Numbered from the stretch's first letter, positions 32,652 to 46,503 are shown. The stretch is 64,000 bases of DNA from Polyporus tsugae (GCA_024305745.1 JAHRBS010000010.1:2673501-2737500); one strand, 5' to 3'. Notes: generated by a model from the letters alone, not told the origin. Numbers and translations are program-made.

Positions 32652-34646
32652 ATGTCGACGAAAACCTATCGGGACGCGGTCGACCACCTCAACTCGCTCC
32701 AGTCCAATGCCGCGACCTTGGAGGCAGTCCGCGCCTCAGGCGGACGCCTCAGCGAGTTTGCCATCCCGGAAATGATCGAATACTTAGCAAGAATAGGGTA
32801 TAGCGCAAGTCGTCTTCTATGATTCCGTGATTGGCCTGATCGTGATGGTCAGTTGTAGCTGTCCGACTTGAACAAGTTGAACGTAATCCACATCACTGGA
32901 ACGAAAGGGAAAGGCTCGACGTCCGCATTCACAGACTCGATCCTTCGCGCCCACCGTCCGGACTGGAAAGTTGGTGAGTGAATGCATTTCTCGAGGTGAC
33001 TGCCCGCCTAACTCGGAGGAAGGTTTGTATACATCGCCTCACCTGGTTGCTGTCCGCGAGCGGATCCGGATAAACGGCGCTCCCATCGACGAGTCCTCTT
33101 TCGTCAAATACTTCTATGAGGTATGGGATAGTCTCCAGCAGAATACCAAGGTACGTCGTACGCCAGGATTCGTATCGAATCGAGCTCAAGATTGGTTGTA
33201 GACCGCGAACCCACAGACCCCGATCATGCCTGGATACTTCCGTTTCATGACGCTGTTGGCATACCACACATTCCTACAGCTCAAGGTTCGGCTAGCTTTA
33301 AGGGGGAAATATTCATAATGCTCATCCCGTCCAGGTCGATGCCACAGTGCTCGAAGTTGGCGTTGGTGGAAGATACGACAGCACGAATGTAGTCCCCAAG
33401 CCCATCCTGACGGGAATAACTGCCCTCGGCATTGACCATGTTTCCATACTCGGCAAGACTTTGAAGGACATCGCATGGCAGAAGGCAGGCATCTTCAAAG
33501 TGAGAGCTTACCTTACGCATATATTGCTCCAGACCAACACTATATCCTATTATCAGGAAGGCGTGCCAGCTTTGACCGTTGAACAACCAGAAGAGGCTAT
33601 GCCAGTCCTGAAAGAGCAGGCCGAGATATTGAAGGTCAGTCTCTCATAGGGACCATCCCAGTCTTAGCTAAGCTCACCAGTAGACAGGCTTCGGAGTTCG
33701 AGGTCCTCTCACCCACACCAGGGCTTTCGAATATCAAACTCGGTGCGCATATAATGAGCTGGTTTCGTCTGAATTGGGTCGTTGACGGTCTTGCAGGCTT
33801 GGCCGGCAGTCACCAGTACCAGAATGCGAACCTCGCCGTGGTCCTGGCCAAGAGGTTCTTCATCGCTCAAACGGCACAGGTCTTCGATAAGGGTCTGCCT
33901 GAGACCTTTGTAGAAGGCCTGAAAGCAACCAAGTGGCCCGGACGTTGCCAGACAGTTGTCGATCCCAGTCATGAGATGACGACGTGGTTCCTCGACGGCG
34001 CGCACACGTTGGAGAGTCTGGACTGCTGCGTGCAGTGGTATGTCAGCCCCGAAATCGCCCTGAGATCCCCCGAGAGCTTGTGAGTATACCCTTCCCTCCG
34101 TAGTAGGTCCGGAACTGAAACCTCCGCCATGCCACACAGCGGTAAGCGCTCCAGGGTGCTGATCTTCAACTGCACGAATGGCCGCACCGGGAATGCTTTT
34201 CTGGGAGCGATGCTTGCTTGTGCGACCGAGCAGCTCGCGAAGCACGGACGCACGGAGGAGGGTGGCGCTTTGTTCAACCAGGTCATCTTTTGTGCGAACG
34301 TCACCTACGCCGACGGCAACTTCAAGGGCGGTACGTTGCACCAGCACGGTTGGTCCTACGGATGTGCACTAACGTTGCTCTTACAGATCTCGCCACGAAA
34401 GCCCTTTCCGATGCCGATTTGTTGCATCTGAAGACCCAGCACGAGCTCGCTGATGCCTGGTCCTCTCTGCTTCCTTCATACCCCAAGGATAATATCCACG
34501 TCCTTCCCTCCATCGAACACGCAGTGAACGTCGTTCGGAAGCTTGAAGCTTCCGGCGAGAAGCCCCTCGACATCCTCGTAGCAGGCAGCTTGCATCTCGT
34601 CGGCGGTGTTATCGACGTCGCCGGTTTGTCCCACGTCGCTCTCTGA
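32652..34646 (+). CDS. FPGS: Folylpolyglutamate synthase
   Basis: Multi-exon, roughly 490 residues. Motifs are the P-loop [99 protein letters not shown] and WFLDGAHT, all classic for FPGS. The enzyme adds glutamates to folates, which retains them in the cell and supports one-carbon reactions in cytosol and mitochondria. The start at 32652 ([18 protein letters not shown]) matches cytosolic forms. An in-frame ATG at 32574 would add 26 residues resembling a targeting peptide. A TATA-like GATAAAAT lies at 32554. Confidence 0.95.
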
Positions 34647-34904
34647 TTTCGTGCACTCGCCTCTTAGCATACCTGGAGCTCATCCTCCTGCCCCTGGTCC
34701 CACAGTGCTCGTCCGCGATGCTTTCGAATAGATATCGATATATCATGCGCGTTACGTAGAGCGTATTAGTAGGGTTTGTAGCCTTCAACAGGCGCCGTTA
34801 ATTTACAAATAATGTATGTAGTCTTGTCCGTGTCCCGGTATGATGTGTACATGCGGGTGGTGAGTACCGGTGAGTATTGAGTGGCGAGTGTGTTGGTGAC
34901 GATG

Positions 34905-37635
34905 CTATGGGTGCCGGGTCCGTTTTGTCCTGCTCTTGGTTGGCTCCGCTCCGTGGAAATGTATGGCCTGCAGTACCAGCGGTCTGTCGTCAGTATGGGG
35001 AAATGCTCACTCGCATACGCATACCTTCTGGTCCAGGAACGTGCGCACTTTTCCCTTGAGCTTGGTCATCTTCTCCGTAACGCCGGCGTCCGCGGCGAGC
35101 TGCATGAAGACGTCGAAGTGGATAGGCTTCGCGAAACCATGATGGTTCAGACCTCGAAATTCGAAAGACAAGGCAGCCATGAACCCATACCTCGTACCGC
35201 AAGATACGGAGATGGAGCGTCTCGTCTTTCAGGATGGCCTCCTTGAGCTTCGCGTTCAGCTCCTCTTGGGATATGTCCTTCCCAGCAGCAGCACCGGGCT
35301 CGGCGTCGCTCTCGTCCGCCGTGACCTTCTTTGGCCGCCCCCGCTTCTTCTTCGGTGCCGGCTTGGTCGCGGAGGGAGGAGCGGGTTCGTCCCTGTTAGT
35401 AATTGTAATCCTCGACGGCCCAGCGACACTGGGCACCTCGTCTTCCGGAATTGCCGCCAGTCGCCGCCTGGGTGGGGACGCTTGCGAGGTTGGAGCGGGG
35501 ATCTTCGACCCCGACCCCAGGGGCCCAGCCGCGTCAGCGTCAGGGTCGTAGTGCAGGAACGCGTCCCCGCCGCCGTCGTACTCGTCCCACAAGTTCTGTT
35601 CGTGGCACCAATCGTTCCACTGGTATTCATATCCGTTTTGTACACGAAAATCCAAATCCGGGTCGCCGTCATACGCGGGCGAGCCCTCGTCACCAGCGGG
35701 CGACGGGCTCCGCGCGGACGGTGGCCACAGCGGGGACGGCGAACGCAGGTCCGGGGCTGCCGGGACGGCGGCGGCGGCGGGGCTCGTCAGCGTCGGCAAG
35801 GGTGGAGGACGGTTTGCGTTTGAGCTGGGGGAGGAGGGAATTTCGATGACGGACTGGTTGTTATCAGTCTCATTTGGGGAGGGAGGGTGCGGATGGCACT
35901 TACAGGCCGCGCAGGAGAGGATTTGCTGAGGTCGAAGTCGTCCTCGGAGATGTCGTGGAGCGAGATAGGGTCGTCCGTTGTGTCGTCTGCTCACCCGTGT
36001 AAGCAACCGGGATGGGTTTGGATGGCGGGAAGACGTACCGTCTGCAGGGACAACTTTACGGGCAACTCCTGCACCGTTCGTCAGCTTGCTTGGGGCGAAC
36101 ACTTGGGTAGCTGGAGCCATGTCGTCCTCAACCATCGCGGATGCTAACGCACTCTTGGTGAAGACCTGAGTGAGAGGGGATACGTCCGACTCCCCTGCGA
36201 TGGCGGCTCCTGCGTTGACAATGCCTCCTTGGATGCGGCCGACACCCAGTCGACTGGATCCAAACGCTTGCGTAGTATCGGCGGGCTCTGTGTCGGGGAG
36301 GTTATTAGTGTGCACAGCAATGCTACTTCCTGCGAACGCTTGGGTAGGGGGAGGCATAGCTGAGTCACACTGCGCTGGTTGCTGAGGTACGCTATGGACA
36401 AGAGCACCACTGCGAACATTCTGGAGCAGGAGGCGAGCCTTGTCAAGGATGCTGTCTCGGGTCTCGGAAACGCTCTTGACTGTCTGTTGAACCTGCAGCC
36501 TCGGACCCGACCGCTTCCGGCGCTGATCCTTGAGGGTTTCTTCCAACAGTGTCTCAGGCGCGGATGGTGCTGGCGGCCCGGTAGGCAATTTCGACTTGGA
36601 CGAAGATGCAACAGGTGGCAGTTTGGCAAGTTCTGCACGTAAGAGAATACGAATGGTCTCGTCGGTGAGCCTGTTCTTCTTCGCGCAGGACTGGATATGC
36701 TTCATCTTCTCCTTGACGGTCTTGCGTGCAGTCCACGCAAGCTCGCAAGAGACGCACTTGAACAGTCGCGATAGCTGCGCGTCCGTGAAGTCGTCCGTGA
36801 AACGATGGGTTGGGGTGCGTTTCGCACCAGACGTAACCTCGGGTGTTTGGGACTCTCGTTCGAATTCAACCGGCGAGGGCGTCTTCGACGCGGTACGTCG
36901 AACTGGGTTAGGAGCAGCGTATGCAAAGCGTCCAAGCTTCAGGTTGCCTTGATCGCTGTCCCTCTCATCCTCCGATAGATCTGGAGAAGTGCGTGTCGAT
37001 GTAGGTAGCGGTGCAGGACCTGACGGCAATAAAGGCACGGATGCTGGAACGGGTGCAAGGTTCTGATTGCTTGCTTTAGGCAAACCGAGAAGGCGTCTTA
37101 TGGACGGAAGGGACTCGTCTAGTGTGCCATCTTGGACTTCTTGTCAGTTTGGGACTCTGGGTTTGGGCCGTTCGCATCGGGACGTACCTCCACTTATCTC
37201 GATGCCTAGCCCGTTGACGGCAGCGTGGTCGCTATCGTCTTCACGTGGCCCAGTTCGAGGAGGATCATGGGGAGTAGACGATTCGTTGCCGTCTGAAAGT
37301 GCGAATCAATCGCCGAACCTCGATCAAAGAGGCTGGGACTCACCAGACACGTCAATTATCACAAGAGGCTTAGGTCGAGCGTTGAGTAGGCGAGGTGCGG
37401 GAGTGGTTGGAGGCGAGGGGCTGCTGTCTGTGAGCTCAATCACGTCTTCTGCCGGTTTTGGGACGACAACCAGAGGGGTCTTCTTCCTCTGGACCCGGCG
37501 CGTCTTGGCCTGGAGTCTCCGCTCCTCTCGCTCTGGCTCGGAGTCTTCGACATGGGCTGCAGTCGTGTCGCTTCTCGCTTGTGAGGCCCAACTCTGGCTG
37601 CGCGAGAAGGAAGGCGGAGGGAATGCACGCGTCAT
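34905..37635 (-). CDS. SLX4: SLX4, scaffold of structure-specific endonucleases
   Basis: Multi-exon. The first exon (MTRAFPPPSFSRSQSW...) carries the conserved basic-hydrophobic stretch KTPLVVVPKP and an acidic VIELTDSSPSPP segment that could be a SUMO-interacting motif. A central zinc-finger-like segment has the order C..C (FKCVSCELAW), H and C (MKHIQSCAKK). The C-terminal helical domain ETLHLRILRYEPIHFDVFMQLA with KLKGKVRTFLDQ is the SLX1-binding region and is assembled over an intron near 35110-35170. SLX4 holds SLX1 and other nucleases for processing branched DNA and stalled forks. The tail is short and basic. An in-frame ATG at 37785 would add 50 residues. The gene is divergent from KAP120. 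Confidence 0.88.
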
Positions 37636-38101
37636 GTGGCTACGGTTCGCGTCCGTAGCACCGAAAGCGGTCTCGATAGGGGAGGAAGACTGCGGTAAGA
37701 GGAGAGGAGCGCGAGCGGGGGCGCAGACGTGGCCGCTGCAACGAGGGAGATGGGCGAAACGAGAGAGGAAGGGGACGCGCCGCATCCGCCGTCGCCCGTC
37801 GCACGAGTCTGGGGGTTGGAGTGGGGAAACGCGTCGCGCGTTGGAACGTGGCGTTGTTTACGCGTTATTTGGCCCCGCCGCGACTGTGGCCCTGAGCGCC
37901 GGCCTCGCGCTGCCCTGTCGGAGGGCCGTCCGAGTCGACCGCAAGGCTGAGTTGACACAGTCGATCGCTTCTCGTCTCTCCCTCCTAACGTGTCCGGGCT
38001 TTTGTCGGGGCCCTGCCTCTGTATTTAACCCGTATCACCGTCCAATCCTACTCGGTTCTCTCCGTGTGTTCTCCTTGCACCACCACTTCCACTCACCTAC
38101 C

Positions 38102-41100
38102 ATGAGTCCTCCCACTCAACCTCAGCCCCAGCCCGTCTCTCCCGAAGAGCTTTACAGCGTCGTATGCGCCGCCGCGTCACAAAATCCGGCTCAAGTGCAC
38201 GAGTCCACCAACCGGCTCAAGGAGCTTCTCGAACGCCCCGGAGCGTATGATATCTTGCACGAGATCGCTGCTCAGAAGGCCGTCCCTCTACAGGTCCGTC
38301 AACAGGCAATAATCCAATTCAAAAATGCCACCACTGGTCATTGGAGGTCCAACAGGTGAGTATCGCGTTCTATATCACGCCTGCACTATCTCATGCCTCT
38401 CCTGCATAGAATCTTCCCTTCCGGGATCAAGGACCGCATAAGGACACGCACCATGACCTTCCTAGATGAGGCCGACGATATTGTGAGTAATCATTCATGG
38501 TGCTCGCTTCCTGCATTCAGTATACCGACCATCCCTGATACGTGCTAGATTGCGGACTGCAATGCATTGGTCGTCGCCAAGATCGCCCGAAATGACTACC
38601 CTGTTTCCTGGTAGGTCTCCGCACTAGCATGTTATTCGGTTGTATTGACATCAGTTCTTAGGAAAGATCTCATGTCACAACTCGGCGGGGCAATCAACTC
38701 TTCCGTGGAGGCGCGGTACTCCACTGGCGATCCAAACGCGACACTTATGTTGCGCCGTTCACTCCAAGTCCTCAACGCCATCCTCAAGGAGTATGCTGCA
38801 TGTAAGATGTTGACCGGTGTCCACACCATGGGCAAGGTATGGACGTACATTTAGCCTGACTTTCTCCGGCTTATATCTCTTCTGCAGCTCGTAGAAGACT
38901 TGCAGCTACCGCTGCAAACCCACTATGCGAGGATGTCATCTTCGTTAACGTCGATTAACCCCGCATCCCTCAGCGAAGTGCGCACGGCCGAAGATCTCCT
39001 CCTCACCCACCTTACCTTCAAGTGCCTGTTCAAACTCGCGTTCTGGGCGTACCACCGCTTCACCTGCTGCAGAGACTACCAACAGTTCGCACCCTGGGTT
39101 CAGGAGTTCTTCCAGAATTCCGCCGTCCAGCTGCAGGCCCTCTCCGAGCTGCGCATTAACCTAGTGTCTGCACTCGGCACTACGCCCGTGGACGCCATAA
39201 CCCAGCGCGCCCTCGACCTGCTCACGCGCCATGTGCGCGTTTTCGGGAAGCTGTTCAGGCGCATGCAGCGCGACAATTCTTCGTATTTCGTGACCCTCCC
39301 TATGTGCGGCGACTTGGTCCTCTACTACTGGAGCAAGGTCGTCCAGGCTACGAATGGCAAACCAGAGCAGATTGCAGGTGCGAATCCGTCTCATCGTTCA
39401 GTTAGCCGACCACGAGGGCTGACTTTTGCACAGACTCTTCTCTCGTGGTGTTCCCCGTCCGGTTCCTCGTGCAGGGCATGGCGCTCTTCCGCGACAGCCT
39501 CGCACAGTGGGCGCCTGTGAAGAAGGATGGCTCAACGAATGAACGAGGTTTGTCTCCTGGCCGGATACTTTCGTGATTTATCTCGCCGACCTGTGTCCCC
39601 TTATGCAGTGCTCACGCAAGCGTTCGTGGAAGATGCCGTCAAGATCCTGGTGACGAGATTCATCCCGCTGAACCCCTCAGACCTCGAGGAATGGATGGCT
39701 GATCCCGAAGAGTGGGTCAATGCAGAAGAGAAGGAGAACGAACAGTGGGAATATGAGCTCAGAGTAGGTCCATTTCATGCATTGGAAGGCGCCCTTTGAC
39801 TCACAAGTTCTCAGCCTTGCGGGGAGCGTGTCCTTATGACGCTGGCGACTCAATATCCACAGTATGTTAAGCCACTGATCCACACTACTTTCAACAACCT
39901 CGTGGGTGCGTGAATTATTGCCAACTTTTTATACAAGGTTCCACGTGCTCATAGAAGTCTGTAGGCAAACCCGCGACAGACCTCCCAGCGATCATTCAAA
40001 AGGAGGCACTGTACTGTGCGGTCGGCCGCTGTGCCATCCGTCTAAAGGACACAATACCCTTCGAGGAATGGCTAGAAAACTCTCTTATGACCGAAGCTCA
40101 GGAAACTCACCCAAGGTCCAGGGATAACTGAACATATCACGCATCATTGTGTACTGACCATGTGACTCTAGCTATCCCATCGTCAAAAGGCGAATTGCGT
40201 GGCTACTTGGCAAGTTGATCTTGGACGAGTGCCTGACGGCGAACAACGTCACTCTCTGGCGAGTTCTCGTCCATTTGCTGCAAGACCAAGGTCCCGGCTC
40301 CGACGCAGTGGTTCGCCTTACAGCGGCAATAAACATCCGCGAATGCGTTGACGTACGTACTTTGAGTCGCGATTTATGACGTGCTTGACGAAAGTTTGCG
40401 ATCCCTAGAGCTTGAAGTTCGACGCGGACTCGTTCGCGCCGTTCTTGCCTACGGTCGTGACGTGCTTGGTGCAACTTACGGCTGAGGCGGACTCGCTCGA
40501 GGCCAAACGGCGAATCAACGATAGCCTAAACACGGTCATTGAACGGGTGGAGTCTCGGGTATATCCTCTGCACTGCTTCCCTTGATCATCTGCTGATCAG
40601 CCATGGCAGATTATTCCTCTGATTGGCTTGGTAGCGGAGCCAATACCTCATCTTTGTCCATTCATCCGTTGCCTCGAAACTAGACAAGTGCTCAACGTTA
40701 ATTTTAGGGACCGCCGCGGGAGAAGACTGGCTCTTCAAGGCCTGTCTTTTGGACACGGTTCAAAAGCTCGTAGAGGTATGATCGTTGGTTTTCGTCCAGG
40801 CAGATGGCAGCGCTTACGCCGAGTAGTCAGCGAAAGAACACGCGAACTCGCTGAGCGCTCTCGTTGTGCCCCTTGTTCGCGAGTCCTTCGTCCCTCCTGT
40901 GAGTGAAACATCATCGTCCTTGTAGCGGGTATATGGCTAACTCGAGACTTTTATGTAGGCGCAAATACAGCTCGAGACCGACGCGTTCGCGCTTTGGCTG
41001 AGCGCACTGCGGAATACGAACACCATCGACGGCGCGCCTGGTCTTGTTGAACTTGTGCCTTTGATTATCCAGCAGCTCTCAGGAAACTTGGAGATGTTGG

Positions 41101-42234
41101 GCACAATCGTGCATATCCTCGAGTCGTACTTTTTGTTGGACGCGTCACGCATTCTCCAGGCAGGTCCCCTTCCTTCTCCTGGCATATGTTATGCTTAGTC
41201 CATAGTCCATCCCATCAGGTTGCTGCCGCCGAGTTGCTTCGCGCGTTCAACACGGCGATTAAGGAGGCTATCCCCGCGAACATCAAGCACATGACTGGTG
41301 CTCTTTGTTTGTTAACGCAGGTCGCGCCGCCCGCATTGTGGGGAGAGGCGCTGCATACGTCTGGAGTGTTCGCTTCTATTTGGAAAGCATTGGAAGAGGA
41401 CAAAGTAACATTTCAAGACCCTCGACCTTCTTTAGGAGTCGATTTGACATCACGTTTGACAGTTCACAGCGCTCGTCCTCACTGAACACATCTACCTCCT
41501 CGCCCGTATCGCGATCGCGGACAGGCAACTCTTCCTCCAGCTCGTTTCGGCAACAGCGGCGGCGCTGAACCTGACCGAGGCGCAGATCTGGGAGCCCATC
41601 CTTAACCAATGGTGGACGCGGGTACGTCTCTACGCCTCCTCGCCGACGCTAGGGCTCTTTCTGATCAAGTCCCCGATACGACCGCAGTTCGACAACATGT
41701 CCGAGCCGCGCCTGCGCAAGCTGACGGCGATGGGCATCGCGAACCTCGTCTCGACGGGCCGGCCGGAGGTGCTCGACCGGCTGTCGACCGAGATCTGCAA
41801 CCTGTGGATCGACGTGTTCGGGGAGATCAAGGAGGCGCAGGACAACGCCGAGAATGAGTGCGTGCTGTGCTGTGCGGTTGTCGGTCGTGCTGATGTCTAA
41901 CCGTTTTGAGCAGCCCGTCGCTGACGCTGTATTGGGATCGGCCGTTCGACGACACGAACGCCGACACGGAGGGGACGCTGGAGCATGAGCGCCGGAGAGC
42001 GGTATGGGGGATGTTCCATTGGTTCACTCATGGAGGATTGCTGATGTTATTTCCCAGATCTTCGACAACGACCCTGTACGGACAACGTCGCTCACGGCGT
42101 ACATTGCCGCCAAGCTGCGCGATGCCGAGGCGGCGTGCGGTGGTGGAGCCGAGCTGCAGTCTCGCTACCTCGCGAAGGCTGAACCTCTGCTCTTGAAGCA
42201 GATCTACGATGCGATCACGGGCAATCGGCCTTAG
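38102..42234 (+). CDS. KAP120: Karyopherin Kap120 / importin-11
   Basis: A gene of many exons (at least 15) encoding roughly 1,000 residues of HEAT-type helical repeats. The N-terminus has an importin-beta N domain: ESTNRLKELLERPGAYDILHEIA, then VPLQVRQQAIIQFKNATTGHW and IARNDYPVSW. The C-terminal part (LRKLTAMGIANLVSTG, TLYWDRPFDDTNADTEG) matches the importin-11 family. Importin-11/Kap120 carries selected cargoes such as ribosome-assembly factors into the nucleus in a Ran-dependent manner. Introns are 50-60 nt and some exons are short, so the exact model around 39540-39600 and 40560-40960 is the least certain. The divergent partner is SLX4, 466 bp away. Confidence 0.92.
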
Positions 42235-45200
42235 ATGCGGAACATATTGGGTTAGGTCCTAAGTAGAAGGAGGCTCGGTCCCTCTTGCACATCCGTCGAA
42301 ATGCTATGTCAAGCTGCTACCATTTCTCGCATCCCTTGTTTCCACATCATTGTTCTGTACTCTACAAGTGCTTACAATCCGTCCGTTTGCAGTAATGCAG
42401 TTGGTTCCTCATGCTTGAGGCCTTCCAGGTGCCTTGGTTCCTAGTTATGCTCCGCCACCTTGTCATTGTATAATATCCACAGATGGTGAATGGTTCTTGA
42501 TGGTGGTGCGTAGGGAAGGGGATCAAAGTATACTCTTGTTGTTAGCCGAATACTATACTATGTATTTGGTAGCGTATGATCATTTGAACGCGCATGAGCT
42601 CGTCTGGACGTCTTTTCAAGGACTCGTGTAGGTTCGTACCAAACCCCTCACACGTGAACGTCCACGGTGCCGAGTGGATGGTTTTGGTATGAGACTAGGA
42701 CTCATGTACACTAATTGAGTCCCGCTCGGCTCCTTCTCGTTATATCCGGACCTTGACCCTTATGTAAGTAATGGAATAATTCCGCTCGTTAGATACTGAT
42801 TTGGCTCGGGATTTTGTACCCCATTGTTATCATGTTAGAAAGCGTTGTAATCAGATTTTGATGAATGTAATCATCCACTTCGGAATGCATTACAATCCCG
42901 CTATTCCGGCATTGGATGGCTTCCAAGGGCATTGCAATGGCTTTGCAATGTGACAAAATCAATGCAATGATCAAACATGTTCGAATTCCAAGCCGTCCAA
43001 ACATGCCTGGTCATTCCACCAGTCACCATAATGATACATCAGGTTCCGCTAGCTCGCTCTGGTTACTGTGCTGGTCACCGCTGCACGCTATAGTGCGTGG
43101 ATTACGAATGAAACAAATGCATTTTATCCGGGCTACGGTACTGCACATGAATGGTACTATACACGACGGAACCCGCATACAAACTGTCATTGAGAAGCAA
43201 AGCTGGCCAGCTGCAAAAAGGCCTAGGAACGAGGAACAACGTACCAATGTCGAAAGCAGACATGCACATAAACAGGGATTACATCAGTAAAACCTGCACA
43301 GGTCTGAAAGATCTGGATAAGTACCTTCCCAGACTTTTCAGACCATGATCCAGATGTTTCAGATTGCCCGGCAACCAAGCCTATCAGACCCACGTTCAGA
43401 ACAAACTGACGCCCGTACATCCAGTACTTCCAGACCTATGGGAGGGGAGCGAGCAGTGTGGAGTGCAAGGTCGCCGTTGACACTGGCCTTTTCTATTGCA
43501 ATAACTATGCTACAATGTACAGATGTTCTATAAGCTATTGGAGAACTTGTTAAGCCAGGGCACCCGCTCGTCATCCATGTAGTAGTCACCCCTCCGGGCG
43601 TTAGTTAACAATGCGAGGGGGAGTAATATGCCATCCGGTGGCCTTCCAAGTTCATCATCGGGTCAATGGCAGGGATTGCTGCATGATCTGTGGGTAAACT
43701 CAGAGCCAAAAGATAGCGATGGATGGAACAATGAGGATGGGAAGATGGGAGACCGGGTGCTCGCACGCCAAAGGGAGCACAGAGACAAGGAGTTGACGAC
43801 TTGTCTTGGTGTGGGACAAGGAATGCATAGACAAGGTTAGTACGTACCTGACATATAAAGAGCCCACTTCTCATGCCAACCCTGCTGCTCCCGAGCCCGT
43901 ACCCTCCTGCTGTCGCCCTTGCTGGCACCATGAGCTTTGTACCCTGCCAGAGTTTGGTTGGTCCCTATTCTTCGAAGCCCCGCCATCAGCCTTGTCCGGT
44001 GAGTGTTGGTAGACAAGGAGAGACGTGATAGGGGGGTTGCCAGCAGGAAGGAACAGAGAAAACGGGGTGAGGGATGTGTGAAGCCCGTAGAAAGAGCGTG
44101 CGGGAGTGGAAGACCAGGACAAGATGGCTAGATGCCAGAAGTTCTGGATCTGGACGTTGGGAAGGTCTGAACGGGCACCCGTCCAGCACAGCCAGACGTT
44201 CAGACATTGCCGGTGATGTATACGGTACGGGAGACCTGCGGAGAACCGCAGATCTACTGACCGCGGTAGAAGGAGGGAGTTGTCGGGTGCTCGGGGCCGC
44301 AAAGATCGGACAACAAACGCGTACCAAAAAGAACACCAAGTGACCAACGTACCCGCACGGTGCAGGAAGCTCACGGCGAGCTGACGAGGGCTCTCGGGCC
44401 CGATGCAAATCGACGAACGGCCGGACGGACGGACGGTACGAGCGCGGTGCTCGCAGAGAGAGAGAGGGAGCGGGGAGACGAGTCTGATTCTCGCTGGACC
44501 TCCACTTCTACCTATGTAACATACACCGAACCCTAGAATAAGTAACATACTAGACGCGGGAGTGGAGCTCGGGCTGTCGACAAATGTCACACCGAAACGC
44601 GCCCTCGGCGGGCAGATGACGTAGTGCGAGGACGGTGCGAGCAGAGCGCCGGTCCGGCGTATGCTGGAAAGCCGCGCGTCGCCGAGCTGACGCGCGCGGT
44701 GCGCGAAGAGAGTGGGTGAGCGTCGAGATCCCCACACAGACGGGCTGAAGGCCCATCACCGGTTTTACTGATGTACGGTCATGCAGCGTGGACAACAGGG
44801 GGGAAGACGGAAGGGCACCATCATATGAAGGGACTCACCTTAATGGCCAGATTCCCAGTGTGGCTGTATGGTCAAGAAGCAGCCTGGAGCAAGCCGCCTA
44901 AAGACGACGATAGCGAGGATGAGCCTCAGACAACATCAAGCCCAGATGTCCACCCAAGACGTATCGGCAGCGACGACAGACCCCAGAAAGAAACACAAGA
45001 AAACCACAGCCCAGGAGAGAGTTCGACCAGAGTGGACGGTGGCAGCAATGGCAGACCTGAGACTCCCAAGACGGCAAGCACGAGAGTGGCGAGCCAGACA
45101 ATGCATGAGGGACAGAGGGGGACTTGACCATAGGAAGCTTGAGGGGAAGTACTGGCCCCTGCTAAAGTAATCAAGTTAGTACTGGGAGTCATGTATGTAG

Positions 45201-46389
45201 CACGATAGAGGGAGATGAGGGACTTAGACAAAGGGGAAATGAAGACTCACCTGGATTGAAGCTCCGACATGGTCCTGTACAGTACCGGGATAGTTGCCAT
45301 CCGAGAATGTCCGACAGTTAAGTGGAGGCGCTCGGAGAAGAGGATTGCTTGAACCGGTGGCAACAACGTGGGGAAATTGCATCGAGTTGTGGGAGGACAT
45401 TGGGAGTGGATTTGAAGGAGGCTGTGAAGCGCGCAACCATTGACTGACGTTACTGCACCTTGCATAATTCTGTGAAGACGCAAAATTTCTTTTGGCGCCT
45501 AATCCTTGATGTTATGGTCACGTCACTACTCAACGCCTCTTGACCGCACCACAAAAGATGGAGTTGTGTCGATGATGATTCAGATTAATGTAAAAATAAA
45601 TTTCAGAGGTTTGTATACCTGTCGAGATGTCTTTAGAGACCCCAGCCCCAGACTCCAGTCAGTAAGTCTTCGAAAGTTGAAACTACAAAGTTCCTGCATA
45701 CTGTGCTTCACTCCTGTGGTAAAACAAAGTCCTAATACACATTCCACTAGCAATTCCGCAATATTAGTCTGCTTGCACTATGTCTCGGTGGGTAGGGCAG
45801 ACAGGACTTGCCCAACACGGGCTCTGGCGGTCACCGTGGGACGGCACGGTGTGACTAGATGGCGTCATGTGAGGTCACGCCAGCGGTACCTGTGACTGTC
45901 ATCTTTCCGTTATGGTGTTTAGACGCCCCTTCGCAAAAATTGGGTGTTTCACGGAATTATGCAAGGCGCAGTAGGTTGAAGAGCATATATTGCTCGACTA
46001 TCTACTGTGGTCACTAAGGCATGTCTGGTAGATAGAGAGCGCGCTTGGTGACTCAGCCAGTTGATAGCAACCAGCCAAGTGGCACAGTCAGGTAAAGAAT
46101 AATCCTGACTGGCCTTTATATGCAAACATCCAAAGCGATGTCACCAAACCTGCGAGGAAATGCCATTATGCATGAAGTGTGGGGCTTCACATCACTGAAA
46201 TAGTTCCAGTAATCTTTGATTACACACTTATCAGATTGTGATTATTAGCTTGGCTTATAATCTCCTGCAATAGCCCAAATTATTAATGAGCCTTACATAT
46301 AACTTCACCGCCAGTTTCGTGATGTCTCTCCGCCGTCATATCTGCTCGGGTTTAAACCTTGGTTACACAAGGTAAATCATTGTGCGTGC
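42235..46389. other. Gene-poor region, probable transposon debris
   Basis: This 4.1-kb stretch, AT-richer than the genic part, has no recognisable gene. From 42820 to 42990 there are many GCATT/AATGC and GTAATC repeats in both orientations. A GGAATAATTCC palindrome lies near 42774. At 44420-44470 there are (GGAC)n and (GA)n simple repeats. Near 45830-45855 is an imperfect inverted repeat (GTCACCGTG / CACGGTGTGAC). These suggest old insertions, but I could not find a matched pair of element ends. Confidence 0.4.
44868..45170 (+). CDS. Hypothetical short reading frame
   Basis: An ATG-initiated frame of 100 codons rich in Arg, Lys and Gln, with a segment WRARQCMRDRGGLDHRKLEGKYW that looks protein-like rather than random. 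No splice partner or known domain was recognised. It lies in gene-poor DNA and may be a fragment of a decayed mobile element. Confidence 0.15.
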   Translation: MVKKQPGASRLKTTIARMSLRQHQAQMSTQDVSAATTDPRKKHKKTTAQERVRPEWTVAAMADLRLPRRQAREWRARQCMRDRGGLDHRKLEGKYWPLLK

Positions 46390-46503
46390 TAGTGCCCCAT
46401 GCGGCGCTCTCCAGCCGGCCGCACCCAGTTGGCACATTCCTCCTGCACCCGCTGGCGCTCCTCCCTCTCCTGAGTGGAGCCCAGGAGGAATGCAAGCCTG
46501 GCT

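Noticed and set aside
37067..38359. A 430-codon open frame on the plus strand ending in the first exon of KAP120
   Set aside because: It spans the antisense of SLX4 exons and the shared promoter. Only the last part, from the ATG at 38102, is importin coding sequence.
43871..44737. A 288-codon minus-strand frame in gene-poor DNA
   Set aside because: It begins with GTG, not ATG. It has no recognisable domain and low-complexity Ser/Arg/Leu composition, and it crosses simple repeats. Chance openness is more likely.
45830..45855. The inverted repeat GTCACCGTG / CACGGTGTGAC as a transposon terminus
   Set aside because: No matching distant copy or target duplication was found. It is a local hairpin only.
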